A DNA stretch of 64,000 bases from Varanus komodoensis (GCF_004798865.1 NW_025336481.1:30045444-30109443), one strand, 5' to 3'. Positions 1-13,707 are shown, counted from the stretch's first letter. Numbers and translations: made by a program. The notes: generated by a model not told the origin, from the letters alone.

Positions 1-3000
1 AGAAGGGAAAAACCAGCTCCCAACCCCACTTCCCCACTCCATTCCCTTTCCAGTTTTTTCACCTGTAGATCTTCACATGCTGTCCTGGTTTCTCCCTGTT
101 TTTTTATGATGCAGTTATACCTTCCACCACCTTTTTCACATGAGGAAGTATCACAAATGGCCATTGTTTTTCTTCCAACAAAAGCAAACTTCCCCAAAAA
201 GAGATGTGTAATTGCTTTTTTGTTTGCCTGTTACACAATTAGGTCTTAAAAGGGGATGAGGGAGGGAGTCATCTCCTATCTTACCAGCTCCTTTAAAAAA
301 GAAAAAAATGTCTAGGCTCTTGACTACCACTGAAAGTTACTACAGGATTAGTGACACTTCATTTCTGCAATCAGCTGAGGGCTTGGCCTGGGAGTATAAT
401 AGCTGGAAATGTAAGTTGTGTGGGGTAAATTCATTCTTTTGCCCTAAACCTTTGCTAGTGGTAGAAGCCGAACAGATTTCTTCTGGTTCCCTTGGAGTTT
501 CATAACTTGTTGTTCATTGTTCCAGTATGCTGCTCCTGTCACCTCGCACTGACTGGAGACAGGCCCATTTACTTTTCTCTGTCAGAAAATCCACAATGAA
601 TACATGAGAAGCAAGTCAGTCACTCTCCATTTAGAAGTCAGCAGAAGGGGGTGGGAAGGGGGAGGCAAAAAGAGAGCTTTCCGAAAGACATGCTTTGTTC
701 TTCTTGTGCAGAAATAGCAGGGGACTCATTCTCCTTAAAAATCCATTGGTGGCCTCTTGAAGCTTTTCTGAAGTAGAAATCACCTCTTGGACTGAGAGAG
801 ATTTTGCACCCCTGCTTTAGGAGGTGGGAGAAGTGGCAAAGGTCCCCAGCTCTGCCTTTCCACCAGCAGGAGCATTCTGGGCTCAGTTTATTGATGTTCC
901 GTTCTGATGTACTATTGCTAGTTTTATTTACTGGACTGTACTTTTTTAAAATTAGGAGGTGTTGAAATTTTATGGAGTGGATATCAATCTGAGGTCCTTT
1001 GATATGGAGTGAATTAGAAATATTTTAATCAGTCTATCTATTGAGTAATCAATTAATCGATCAGTGATGTTCAGGGAATGTTCTTCAAACAGAAAGTTGC
1101 TGAGTCCAGCTCCATGTTATTGCAACAGTAGATCCAGAGCAGCATGTGTGAATTAGTATAGCCAGTCTCCCCTGTACCTTCCAAAACCTTAGTTAGTGGC
1201 TTCTATCACCACATCATGTTGCAGTGAATTCCATAAATAAAGAATAGACTGTGTGAAGTAGTTTGTCTCTTTGCCTGCCCAGAATTTCCTGCCATTCTAG
1301 ATCAGATATTGTATCATGTCATTGTTTAGGCAATTCATATCATGTGACTTTACATGCATACAAATTGGAGTATGTATGAGAACCAAGAGACGGAAGCCCA
1401 TGGGGGTGTCACGCTGGTGACCTCTCTGTCTTACAGTACCTGTGGGAGTGCTTTTCTGTGAATTCATTCCACAGAACTGCTGTAGGATCCAAAACTACTA
1501 TCATTTCTTTGCGCCTGACATAGTGGTGGGACTTTAAGCATTTCAAGAGCATTCTGAGACAAAACAATAGAAAAGTATATCCCACATCACTGCTATAATT
1601 TTAAAAGGACATCACTTGCATAAAACAAGGTGATTCAAGTGAATTCCTGGGGGGGAAGTACAGTCAATATGGTGGGCTGAATATCTAAGAGAGATGCCTG
1701 CATGTGAGTGTAAAAAGTATACAATATACAGCAGAAATCCTAGTCTGTGTGCCAACACAAAAGATGTGTGCACATCTTTCAAAGCAAGCTCCTCCCTTCC
1801 TCACATGTAATGCTTTTTAACATACACAGACCAGACACTAGTTGAATTTCCATCCACAATGGAGCAATAGGTCAGTAGCTTCTCCACAGACAAAGCAAAA
1901 AACTTGTCCTGCATAGAAAGTAGGCAAGACTTGTATGAAAGATTCTAAATATTTCCAAAGCTCTCTTGGAAAGAGAGGAGCCAGCACTGCCATGAGCTGC
2001 TACGTTGCAGAAGCAGAAATAAGGTATAGCATAGTGCATGGGGCTATTATTTTCAAGCCTGCTTATTTAGAAATACAGATCTGTAGGAAGAGAATTGAAT
2101 GTTTATCTAAAACTAATGCAGTCAGATGCTGAAATGCCGTCAGATGTTGAATGTTGACAGCTGATGGAGTAAAAACAGAACTAGAATCTCACTTAGAAAA
2201 TTGCTTTAATATTGGTAAGCAGATGAGTGCTTGCTTTCTTCCATTCCTGATGTTTGCTTACCTTTCACTTCTGTCCAGTTTCTAATTATTTATTTGTTGA
2301 TTCGATAACCTTGTGAAACTTTTGAAGGTTGGAAGTTCCAAGAGATCTGATATTTGCTGTCAACAAGAAAGAAATGGATGCCAGTATTGAAGTATACCAG
2401 AACAACAAATTTATTTGGCATTTACAGGCAATACAATTCATCTCAAAATGAGTGCTTTTTGGGGGTGGGGAAGCAGAAGCACACTCTCTCCTCCCAACGC
2501 TAACCTGTCTGAGGAATGCTCTGTTTCTCCATGCTGACACTGCTTCTCAAGCAGTTTGATCACATTTCAGACATGTTGCCTTCCCCAGTCTGGTGGCCTG
2601 CTGATGTATTGAACCACCATTCCTGTTGATCCCAGATAGCCTGGCCAATTACACACTTGGTGGACACTGACCAATAATGTATTCCTGTGCTTGGATTCAT
2701 AACTAAGCTGTCTGCAGGTCCCATTTACAATATAAGATCAAAACCTTTCAGGAGATCCTTACCTTGCCTACCATGCTGCTGGTTGCAATGACCTGCTGAG
2801 CCCTGAGAAGTCCTCTTTCCTCCACCCCTTGCACTGGGGCAAGAGAGATGTATAACTCCTCTCTGTCTAACCTAATATGGTATGGGGTCAGATTCCTTTG
2901 GTTCCCCTACCTCTCCTCTGGTACTCATAGCCATCTCTCATCACAAGTTCATTTTGTACTAAATGTATTGCTGGCACTGTCGGTAGCACTTCTTCCTTCA

Positions 3001-4619
3001 CAGTCCCATAAAAGCACCTGATGATTGATGCCCATGTAGATGCCATGCCTATCAGAGAAGGTGTGACTGGACGATGACCCACATATTCGGAACAGCTGGA
3101 AAAAAGGAACTAGTGACTCCATAGCAGGGGCTGCATTTTTATTCATGTACATTCTTATTCATCAGTCTTAATCACATTCTTTGATTAACTGTACATCCTA
3201 GCTCTGACACTCTGTCTTACGAGGCCCACCCATCTATGATACCTTCTGCTGGATGCTACCCCAATTGGCATGGAGATTGTTCTTCCCTTTGGGGATCACC
3301 ATGGCTTCCTTTCATTTGCGCATCTATGCTCAAACTAATATCGCACTTCTTTGTGCTTTCAGCTCCCAACAAACCTGGCTGCTGGTGTCTTCATCTGATG
3401 CATGACCCAGAGGGATAGCTTTTCGAGCCACAACTATCAGCACATGGCCACCACCACCCTTTCTTTCTGGTGAGGTCCAGTATGAAAGTGGGATGTCTGT
3501 CCAGATCTCAAATTGTTTTGTGTCATAACTGACACCTTCATCCTCAATTGTTTATTGTGTTGAAGCTAGGCTGGCCCTTGTAATGAGCAATCATCTCTTA
3601 GTTGTGCTGAGAGTGATGAGTTCATCTCCCATCTACCTTGTTTTTCTTAAGCCGAGGAACTCAACTGCCTCCTACCTCTACCCAGTTCTTACTCCAGCCC
3701 TGCAGGCCACAAGCCCAAAGAGTAATGCTTCAGCCTCAGTGCCTCCTCTAGCACACACCACCCACCCACACAGTCTGCCCAACCAAAGTGAAGTCAAGCC
3801 ATGTGGGATGAGTATCACAAGATTTTCTTTCCCCATTCTCCTGATAACTAGAAGCTCCCACTCATCGCAAGATTCTCTTCCAAAGCCCACAATGCTTGGG
3901 AAGCTTTCCAGGCATGACACACTGTAGCTGTCTTGAGAAGTGGGTGGATGGGAGGATCACATAACCTCCTTCTGTTCTGCAGCTATCTCCCTTCCCACAG
4001 ATGCTGCCATGGGTTGTGGGGCAGGCTTCCCCCTCTTTAGTAAATTTGCAAAGATCTGGAATGCTTTATTTCTCTAGCATGCTGCAAACATCTCAACCAA
4101 TCTATTCATGTTACAAATCAGATAGTAATTACAATATTTATTTTAAATGAAACTATTTCTATGCATGTAGACTGCCTTGAAAACTGTTTTCTTTACCCCA
4201 CTGCTAATACCTTGTATTAGCCAATGAGCACTGTGTTAATTATACTCTGATAATGGGGGACTATATTAAAACATAAACAGTAAGACTCAGCATGTTTGCA
4301 TCTAAAGTTGATCCAGATCCAAAAATAACTAGAAAGAACACTGTTGGTTTTGTTGCCCTTTCAAGGGGGCTCACTTGAACAAAAACCTTAATTTCATTCC
4401 AGAACTATCAAGGAGTTAACTAGCTGAAATGAGGCCTTTCTTTTAACTACTTATTCCTTCTACATTTGGTTGAAAGTTTTGTTTTTTATCACCATGATTC
4501 AACTTAACATCATGACATTAGAATGGAATTGGGTACCGAAATTCAGGTCATTTTTTGAAATTTCAAAATAAAAAGAAAGGAGGAAGGTACAAAATTCTAT
4601 AAAAAAAAGAACTTCTTTT
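1..4619. other. No gene recognised; intergenic
   Basis: Apart from the LINE scrap at 1150-1340, I recognise nothing. The frames at 3583-3927 and 3678-3920 oppose each other, are short and have no domain character. GC-richer patches at 2600-3600 may be old unclassified repeats. Confidence 0.6.
1150..1340 (-). mobile_element. CR1/L3-type LINE fragment
   Basis: tggcttctatcaccacatcatgttgcagtgaattccataaataa, then ctgtgtgaagtagtttgtctcttt and cctgcccagaatttcctgcca match the 'gtgaattccat...gtgtgaagaagtacttcctttt' region of this family in reverse. Confidence 0.55.
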
Positions 4620-4740
4620 ACTATTTTATCTATTTCATTATTTATTTAACAGCTGCTATCAAGCAGCTGCTTCTATACTGCTTGACATCCTAGGATTTGT
4701 AAGTAGTTTACATAATAAATTAAAAATGCAATACAAGATT
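4620..4740 (-). mobile_element. L2-type LINE tail fragment
   Basis: atttcattatttatttaacagctgc..., tcctaggatttgtaagtagtttacataataaattaaaaatgcaatac is L2 tail-like in reverse. Confidence 0.45.
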
Positions 4741-7700
4741 TAGAGATTGGAAAGAACACTGACATGTAGTTCAAGACATAATTCTACATATCAGTTATAA
4801 GCCCCTACTATTATCAAAAAGTAGCAAGAAAGCAATAAAAAGCTATGCAAGGTAATCTCTGCCTTGAAGACTTGACCTGTGCTCTTCATGGCTTAGTACA
4901 TCTAACAGGGAGGGGATATCAGGCTGAGTCTGGTGGTTGTAAACTCCTCCTTGAGACAGTGAGTGCCGTTGGCTTCTTTGAAGATAGTTAGGCTGCTTCT
5001 GAAAAAGCCTAACTTGGAACTGTGGGGTTTGCCTCCATGACATGCAGTAATGGTTACAGGTTTAGAAGACAATTGTGCAAAACCATGAAGCTATCAATGG
5101 CTACTAGTCCTGATGGTTAGATGCTGCTTCCAGTGTCAGAGGTGGGTTGCCTATGTGCACCATTTGCTGGAGAACTTGGGCATGGGGTGCTGCCGTTCTC
5201 ATGGGCTGCTTGTGGGTTCCCTGTGGGCAAACAGCATTTGCCCAGTGTGTGAACAGAATGCTTAACTAAGTCCTTGTAGTGAATGGACCAAGCACTCTTC
5301 TCTGACTTTCCAAGATCCTGTCTTATCAGATTCTGAAGAGGACACTGAGCAACAAACAGTGGAAGGGCAGTTGGATCCAAGCGGGGTAGGAGCTCTGTAA
5401 GCTGCATCAAGGATGCTGTCCACACTTCCCCAGTCCAGCACTCTTCCTATCATGCCACCCTTGAATTAGAAGCACTAATTCTGCAATCTGAAGACACAAC
5501 AGCCTGGAGTCTTCCCTGGGACCATTCCTGCAGCTGCTACCTGGTCATGGGAAATGAACAAACAACCCCCTTATTTCCAAGGTGACTTATTGTGATGTGT
5601 GAAGGGAAGAAGTGGGCCCATTGACAGTACCTTCCCCAAGGACACTCAAAAACCTGCATCCAGCATTCCTTGACATAAGGATGTACCCAATGCCTTAGAA
5701 AAAGAGCTTTTTTTCCTGGTTCTGGTCTCAGTAGCATTTCCAGACTAGATGATTTCATATACTTCATGTAGGTCTGCCCTTGCAATTTTACCTTGAGGGA
5801 AATTCTTTTATGCTCCTTTAAATCTGTAGGCTAAACTATAGCTATGCAGCAAAAACGTTAATAGGTCATTTTTATTTTATGCATAGCCTTAGGAATGTTT
5901 AAATCTTGAATTGCCTGTATTTACTAACAGCTGACAGTCATTCTAACTCACTGAAAGCCCGAGAAGGACACATTCAGCCAGCATAAAGGCTTTTCGAAGA
6001 CGAATTGCATTGCCAGGCACTTTTGTCTGGGGTAACAAAATTACTCCAAATGTGGCTAATGCTAGTTCTTTGGTTGATACTGGATGGGGGACATATTGGT
6101 CTGGAATGGAGCTCCTGGGGTTTTGTCTGAGGCCAGCATGACATGTTGTGCTTTGTCAACTGCACTGCCTACCAATGTGTTTCTGGGCTCAGAGCTCAAG
6201 ATGATGCTGTTGACTTTTAAACCCCTAAATCAGAGGTAGGTTAGGTCCCTTATTCATTCCAAAGGAGATAATCGGTGGGATGCTTGTAAGGACTCCTTTT
6301 CACCTGCCTGAGGAGATAGGACCTGGCAAGGTTAGAACAACAACCTTGAAGACTGTGATAGCTGGATGAAAGGTGCTGCTGTACCCATTCAGAATATTTT
6401 AAGTTGCAAGGACAAAACCCTCCTCAAGTTGCATGCTAATTATCCAGCTGGTAGAAAATATGCAAAATCCAACACAAAAGGTAAAAAATCAGGGTTGTGT
6501 GAATGAATGCCCAATGGAGCAAGGGTAGGGGGCTCTCCATCTCTTCTCTCCCATGCAGTCCCCTGCGCTTCCTAAGAGAAACCTTTTTTGCAATGTCTCC
6601 CACACCTGCTCAGGAGGAAAAGCCTGTTGCAGTTGGAACTGAGGGAAGAAGTTTAATCAACAGAATAATGTCACTGGATTCTACCAGTACAAGATATCCC
6701 CTGAATAGAGACGTATCACAATAAAAATGTATTTAAAGTGTATTAAAATGTGTTCATACCCAAGCTTCATTGTCTGACCCATTGTTCAGACTGCCAGAAG
6801 CAAATGAAGCCTCTCAGACACTGTACTTGAAATACTTTTCCTTCAAGGTATAAGCTGCTTAATGTTATGGAAAGGCAGGGCTATTAAAGAGAAGAAAAGC
6901 ACTAAGTAAACTTGTGATTTACCAAGCTGAATAAAGACCACCGCTCAGGCATTGTGGCTTGCTACTGGCTTGACAATAGACCTATCTATGTCATGTGACA
7001 AGTGGCCAGCACAGACAATAAACACAGTACTATATATTAAGGCATGTGTCCATGAATGTCTAAGAACACATGTTCTTGAGAGAGGACAGTGTCTGTACTG
7101 GAAGGAAGATCAGAGGAAAGGCGTGTGTGGGGAAATGCCACCATTGTCATCAAGAACATCAGTGAATTCAAAGAATTAAAACTTCTGCCCCACTTTCCAC
7201 AGGTTGTTGAAACATCAGTTTAATTCCTTCATTAAACAAATTCATGAAGCATGCAATGCCTGGGATGAGAGCAAGGAGTATCTGAAGACTGAATTCTTCA
7301 TGCAGGACAAGTAGACAACCAGAGCAAGGCTCAAAATTTCTGGGGAGCTCTATTTATCAGGCTGGCATTTTAAAAAGACAGGTTACCCCACGTTTTCTTT
7401 TTAACATTGCTTGGTTAAACTGTGTCATTGTCTTATTTATGTCAAAACAGAATTGAGCAGAATCTCATGCAAAGGACTGGAAGGTGGGGGTAGTGACTGG
7501 CAGGTGGTCAAGAACTGAACGGAAGAAGCTCAGAAAATGTTACAGAAGAAATGAATTTGGATAGGACAAAGAGAAGAAAATAGGACTCACGTTTTGCATA
7601 ACAAGGTGAAATGCAGTGAAAGACAGGGTGATTCAGGATGTTAGGCTGTCAGGAGTAATAAATCAATAAATGACTACTATACAGGCAACTTTTAGGCAAA

Positions 7701-9708
7701 AATCCCTGGATAAGACAGGGAAAGTGGATGGCAGAAGGAGGAAAGCATGGCCAAATATGAGTTGGATTGACTCCATAAAGGAAGCCACACCCTGGAATTT
7801 ACAAACTGAACAGGGCTGTCATGGAGAGGGCATTTTGGACAACTTTCATGCATAGACCTGTTATAAGGGAGAGAGGGCAAAGGCACATAACAACAACAAA
7901 TGCAAGCAACTACACATTAATTCCTTTCTCTGTGTAAATCCATTTAGAGAATGAAAATGGATTTTCTGATTGCAAGGTTGCAGTCATATAGCATTCTGAA
8001 TTCATGTGGAACAGAGCATAGGATTATTTGGAGTTCTAGCTCCAAGGGCCTACAGCTTTGGTAGAGGGGCCTGAAGGTTACCATTAGCAGCTGGCATGGA
8101 ATTAACCATGCTAGCTGCCTCTCTGAGTTTGCAAACTGGCCCAAGAGAGGAGGAAAAGGTACATCCTAGAGAGGCAGTGAGGGAAGAAGGCTAGCACCGA
8201 AGACTACAGTATGTGCAGGCAGCAGAAATCTTGTTCCCACCTCCTTTGCACTAATTCATCAAAATGGACAAACGCCACCATTCCAGTGGCTCACTCTCAG
8301 TCTGGAGGATTATGCGTATTGAGAACAGAGGCAAAAGGATTGGCAAATGCTATTTTACAATTTTACTTAGCTAATGCTTGTCTTAGTGCAACCTACCCAT
8401 GATATTTTTCATGAAAAACTGCCCTTCAGTTAGGATGTGATGGCAGTTGATGGAACTGGCAAGAAATTAGAAATCTAGAAAAAATCAAGAATAATTTGAA
8501 ACTGTTTTCTACCAAATTAAACTTTGTTTACAGCAAAAATGGGATGGTTGCCATTACAGCTGTCCTACTGAAGAATGCCTTCTTGGCATGGTCTAGAAAG
8601 CTCCATGTGCTTTGTATGAGAGCATTGTCTCTAATAGAAAACAGTGTGCTTTATTTTTCTCATTTCTGAATCCAGCCAGTTTATTTAAAAATCACCTTAT
8701 CATGCAGTGCCTTAGTGATTTAGCTGTCAGGGTGTTTTGCTAAGAAAACATTAACAGTAATGACTCAATAGCACTTATGAGGATTTTGTTCTCTAAGTGA
8801 GAAAACTGCCAGACCACTCCAATGAAATAGATTTTCCATACATTTGTTTGCTTTGCACATAACATATTAGATCGACTTTTATGTGGCTGGGGCAGCAAGA
8901 TGAATTGCTGAGTCATAAAACAAACATGCAGGTGAGGCAGAGTTTGGCAGGTGATGGCAGTGTGAGGGCTTCGTGCTAGAACAGTGTGCTAGTCAGTTGA
9001 TGCCACTGCTCTGGCAACAGCTGCAGTTGCTGGATAAGAAGTATGAATCCCCTAGAACCTGTTTTTTCAGCACAGAAATGGACTGACAGATGACCTTGTG
9101 AGGGAAGACACAACAGAATGGATCCAGACAAGGTTAACTGCATTCACACAAAAACCAGTGGGGCAAGTTAGTCCTGACTTACGTTCCACTCTTTGCGATG
9201 GGACCCCAGTGCAACCGAAACTGTAATCCTGAGGAACTGGTTCTATCTAGGCAGATTATTTTCTTTAAACAAGAATACTTTTGCATAAGTGCTCATGAAG
9301 CCCTAAGTAGGATGCCTTTTGTTGGAAATTGCTGGTATAACTGCAGTTAAATATAATTGCATATGAGATGCATCTCATAGGCAGCATATATATGAGTGGT
9401 GGCCAAACTGAGTCTTGGGAGCTGCATGAGACTCTTTGAGTTTATTTTGCTGCTCACAGCTTGCAGCTTGCCACTGCGGGTGCTCAGGGATGCTCACTTG
9501 GCACGCTCCACCTGTTGCTGCTACCCGTGGGTGCCTGTTGGCTGCCCGTAGCCTGCTGTTGCTGCCCACGGGCACCTGCTTGCAGCTTTCAAACATCTGC
9601 CATTAACCTTAAGTGGCTTTTCCACAGAGCAAGCCTGGCCATCCTTGATAGGTATGGTCCTCAAGACACCATTGTCTCCCACATGGACCTGCCTAACAAT
9701 TGACACAG
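4741..9708. other. No gene recognised; intergenic
   Basis: Only the LINE end at 5085-5285 can be named. The 9390-9590 stretch is GC-rich, with repeated gctgc/cttgcagc words, and resembles an old unclassified repeat. Small frames throughout look random. Confidence 0.6.
5085..5285 (+). mobile_element. CR1/L3-type LINE 3' end fragment
   Basis: agctatcaatggctactagtcctgatggttagatgctgc, cagtgtcagagg and gctgcttgtgggttccctgtgggca match the 3' portion of the family at 17525-18300. Confidence 0.65.
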
Positions 9709-9719
9709 TATGAGAGATC

Positions 9720-9972
9720 TTTATTTATTTATTTATTTATTTATTTATTTTTCAATTTATATCCTGCCCTTTTCCTACAAAGGGCTCAAGGCAGCTTACA
9801 TCTTTCTCCTCCTCCATCTTATCCCCACAACAACAACCCTGTGAGGTAGGTTGGGCTGAGAGTCTGTGACTGGCCCAAAGTCACCCAATTGGCTCCATGG
9901 CTGAGCGGGGACTCGAACCCAGATCTCCTGAGTCCCAGTCCCATGCTGTTAACCACTACACCATACTGGCTC
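9720..9972 (-). mobile_element. tRNA-derived SINE (family A) with 11-bp target-site duplication
   Basis: Read on the minus strand, the element begins agccagtatggtgtagtgg, carries the B-box-like gggttcgagtcc, then cagtcacagactctcagcccaacct, gttgttgttgtgggg, gccttgagccctttgtagg and a tail that ends in a TTTA repeat on the plus strand (9721-9752). The flanks carry the direct repeat tatgagagatc at 9709-9719 and 9973-9983. Full-length, with clear duplication, so among the younger insertions here. Its 3' part resembles an L2/CR1-type LINE tail. Family name not certain. Confidence 0.85.
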
Positions 9973-10207
9973 TATGAGAGATCCTTGACCGTATGTTATG
10001 CAGATGGTGAGTGGAGAATAGGGCCTGTTTTGTGGTGGCACACAAATTATGAAACTCAGTGCCCATTTATGCCACTGAATTCTTTGTTGTTATCTTACCA
10101 GTACCAGAAAATCTAGATATATGTTAAATCAGTTAGAAAAGTCCAGTAAGGGCTCTTGAAGCAGAAAGACATGGTAAATGCATATGTAATTATTACTATT
10201 ATAGTAA

Positions 10208-10680
10208 AAATATTTATCAGCTGCCTTTTAGCAGAAACCCTCACAAGGCAGCTTACTGCACTAACATTTGTATAATAAAAACCTAATACAATAAAGGCAG
10301 CAAACATTCATAGAACATGCATAGCAATCAGACATGAATAACATCTTATAGCAGCATGGCAGCTCCATAGTACATAGGTAGGTCTTAAGGGCCAGCCTAA
10401 AGGTCTTCAGTGATGAAGGCTTAGGAGTCTGAAAAGGCAAGTTATGCCAGAGGTGTGGGGCCACTGCAAAGGAGTCCTTGCTTGCCCATTAAACTGCTCT
10501 TAGCATGAGCCATTGAGATGGGCCTCTTGTCAGACCTTTGCATGCAGACAGGTTGATAGGGATGAAAGTTGTCTTTTAAGTAGTTTGGTGTCAAATTACT
10601 GAAGGCCTGAAAGGGCAAAACCAGCATATTACTGGGCTCAGGGACACACTGGTAAAAGAATTGCACCCTTCCTCTTATTC
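10208..10680 (-). mobile_element. L2-type LINE 3' end
   Basis: atatttatcagctgccttttagc...caaggcagcttac, ataggtaggtcttaagggccagcctaaaggtcttcagtgatgaagg, gttatgccagaggtgtggggccactgcaaagga and aaggcctgaaagggcaaaaccagc follow the reverse-complement order of the common L2 3' end in squamates. Confidence 0.7.
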
Positions 10681-13520
10681 AGTGTGTCCCTTCTTATCTA
10701 GTGTCAAACTATATCAGCTCAAGACAACCCTGTACAAAAACATGCAATTAGGTCCAGAAGTAGCAATACACCTAAATACACCTAAAACAAAGCGAAAAGA
10801 AAGGTAGGCTGTTGATTTTTTGGACTGGCAGATTTAAAATATCATGGATTGTTTCGAATGGAGAACAGGCCCCTTATGTTTTAGTCCTCATTACTGAAAT
10901 GCTCTCTAATTAATTACCTGCATTTCACTGGATGCGCTCCATGCTGCTCTGTGTCAGCATGATCCCACCAATCAGTGCTTTTGTTTGTACATGCCACTAG
11001 TTATTTAAATGCTTTCAATCTTTACCAGGCTATTTGAATAAAATGGTCTGACTGAATGTACATAAGCATCTGTTAGTGATAAATAGGCAGGAATCTGCCT
11101 AAATGCTACAGCTGTTCTCTCTCTTTCTCGCTCCTTTTCTCCATGCTCCGAATCTTATCAAATTATGGACATAGAATCTAACATTTGTTTTAAAATCTAA
11201 GAGTTACCATGACAACAGCCCAATATTGCATTTTGTTCATTTCTAGAGAGACAGGACAGTTAAGAACCCTAGCACATTCCGTGCTATGAGCATCAGAAAC
11301 AAGGCCAATGAAAAAATAACCACTACCGCAACCTGCATAAGACAGGCACACAGATGTGGTGTTAGCAACATGATCCAGGGATAGCGATGCCCAAAATCAT
11401 TGCTTACTGTGCTGCATTGGAATTCTTTAAGACGTGCAATTTATTAATCTGATAGGAGATTGTTTGTGTTGTGAAAGGTAATAGCAATACATTCAAAAAG
11501 ATGGTCTGTTAGCTTTCTTTTTGTCTTTTCAGTTTTCAGCATTATGTGCAATGAACCCCACTCTTGCCGCACAGGAATTCAAGAGTTAAGCTACCAATTA
11601 TACAAACAGCAGGGAGATGATGTGCTCCGTCTGAATAGCTGCATGAGATGAACCCTCTTTTGGCAGTCCTTAACGGGAAAGACAAAGAGGGAGAGAGAAG
11701 CACAGTACAAGGATTTCCCTGGTCTTACACATTGCCTTGTTCTATCCAACATGGTCTAAAGAACTACCTCCCCTTTGCAACTGTTGTAAAATTAACATGC
11801 AGCAATCACTAATAAAGAGTACACAGGAGCAGAAGAGCTTCAATGAGCCCCCTTAAATAATTCAGTGTGTAGATGTATTCAGTCTTCAGGCCAATAGTCA
11901 AGATTGCATTTGCTTCTTCATTCGCCATCCCCTCATGCATCCCAATGCTTGGAAAGCTAGATTGTGACTTCTGACTATAGGATACTTCTGTTTGGGATCC
12001 TGTAAAGGAGTGACGGTTGAAACCTAGGCTTCTATCCTTTACATCCTTACCTTGGCCTACTGAATTTAATGGGACCTACTTTTGAGTATACACACTGCTA
12101 AATACTCACACACTGCAGCATATAAATAGAAATTCTGCTCCAGTACACATTTATGTGAAATGATGCTTCACATCAGATGGGCATGCCATGCACAATTGCA
12201 CAAAGAAATTGGCCCGTGAGATTCTTTGCCTTTCTTATACACTGATATGAAAAATGGACAAGAAGTCTTTTTTTAAGCTTAATGTGGGGAGCTACAGACA
12301 AATAATTACCTTTAAAAATACCTGAAAGCATTTTTCAGACTGAGGATTAAACCACCAATGGAAGAGAGTTCACCCCTTCCACTCAAAATGGAAAAGCTGT
12401 TCAATATTGAACAAGAGTACTCGAGAGGGAAGTATTTTATTAGCATCATTCAGATTTTAATTTTCTCTTCTGTCCAATCTAGTACAGCACTGAAAAAGCT
12501 ATAAATATTAAACTGACTTAGGCAAATTCAGAAAAACCTCTTTGTGCACTTATTTTAATACCAGAGTGGTTTGCTGAATATAACTTTGAACAAGGGCATG
12601 TTTTGTTCCTATATTATATGGCACGGTTCTGGCTGTTTTTAAATAACTGTGGAAGTCTGTGCTGCATTTAAAAAAACCAGTATGGATGCTGCATGGCAGG
12701 CTGCAGCACCTGAAAAGGAACTGCAATTAATAAGAAGTGAAGAAGGGATGCTAAAAATTTCATGAGATGGACTAGAATCGGGTTCCTTGGAGAGGCAACA
12801 CCTGGCAGCATTAGATTAGGTTGAATCAGCAAGTGTATTCCCCTTGACTCAGTTGTCAGCTTTAAAATCTTGTTACATTTATTGCCCTGTTTATGCGGAG
12901 GCCCTGCATTCTAATTTGTACTGTGAGAATAGATTTGTTCTTCATTTACATGGGAGGGCATACAATAGTGCAGGAATGATCCAACCCTATGATAGGAAGC
13001 AAAATTGCAACCATCTCACAATGTTAAGTAATATTCAGATATGTGCTTATATTTTTAGGCTTGCATTTTACATTTTTAATAGATGAGTTGCATCTCCTTT
13101 CTTTTCATCTTCAGCACAGCTGAAGTACATGTTCAGCATTGTTTATCGCAACATACAATACTTGGTTCACATAATAACTTTCCTGAAGTGAGTAATTAGG
13201 TCAGAGTATGTCAACAACCACATGATTATAGTATGGCCGGTAAAGTAGTGTGTTTAGTAGGCCTCACTTGCTCTTTGCCTTCTTGAAAATAGGTACAAAA
13301 GGACAATATTTAACTTAGATGATCCAAGTAAATAATAAAGAGATAAGATGGTGCTGTACTTCAAACAATATAAGAGCACTAATTGTTAAATGACTCTTTA
13401 AGGCAGATATGAGACATTGCATTCTTTTACATCTTTTCTGGATGGCTTACAGTGAGTTTGGGATGGATCTGGAACTTTACTGAAATACAAAACAGCACAG
13501 CAACTTTCATACAAACAACT
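10681..13520. other. Repeat-poor intergenic block; candidate conserved noncoding DNA
   Basis: For 2.8 kb I see no LINE, SINE or microsatellite landmarks, unlike the flanks. Reading frames are short and AT-rich. Lack of repeats is compatible with regulatory DNA near a neuronal gene but does not show it. Confidence 0.4.
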
Positions 13521-13707
13521 TTCAGCACTAGCAGTAACATAAATTATGTTGTGCTAGAGTAAGCTGCTGCTAGTACAGCAGCATCAAAGCATTTGCTGGT
13601 GAAATGTGCTTTCTGAGAAAACCTGTTACCTCAGCAAATGCTGTTGGCATTGCACTAGAGATAGGTTATGCTAGTGTGATATAATTTATGTTAGCACTAG
13701 TGCTGAA
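13521..13707. repeat. Foldback (inverted-repeat) element, 187 bp
   Basis: The two halves are imperfect reverse complements. Left arm 13521-13598 starts ttcagcactag, with taacataaattat, ctag, ctagt and agcatttgctg; right arm 13632-13707 read in reverse starts ttcagcactag and shows the same words at the same spacing, within two bases. The loop is about 33 nt (13599-13631). This is the shape of a MITE-like foldback DNA element. No target-site duplication is evident, so class is open. Confidence 0.72.

Noticed and set aside
3583-3927. A 114-residue frame with an opposing 80-residue frame
   Set aside because: Mutually antisense with no family resemblance; treated as chance.
2286-6165. Retrovirus-like or LTR element in the unrecognised left block
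   Set aside because: No paired terminal repeats, primer site or recognisable gag, pol or env motif could be seen.
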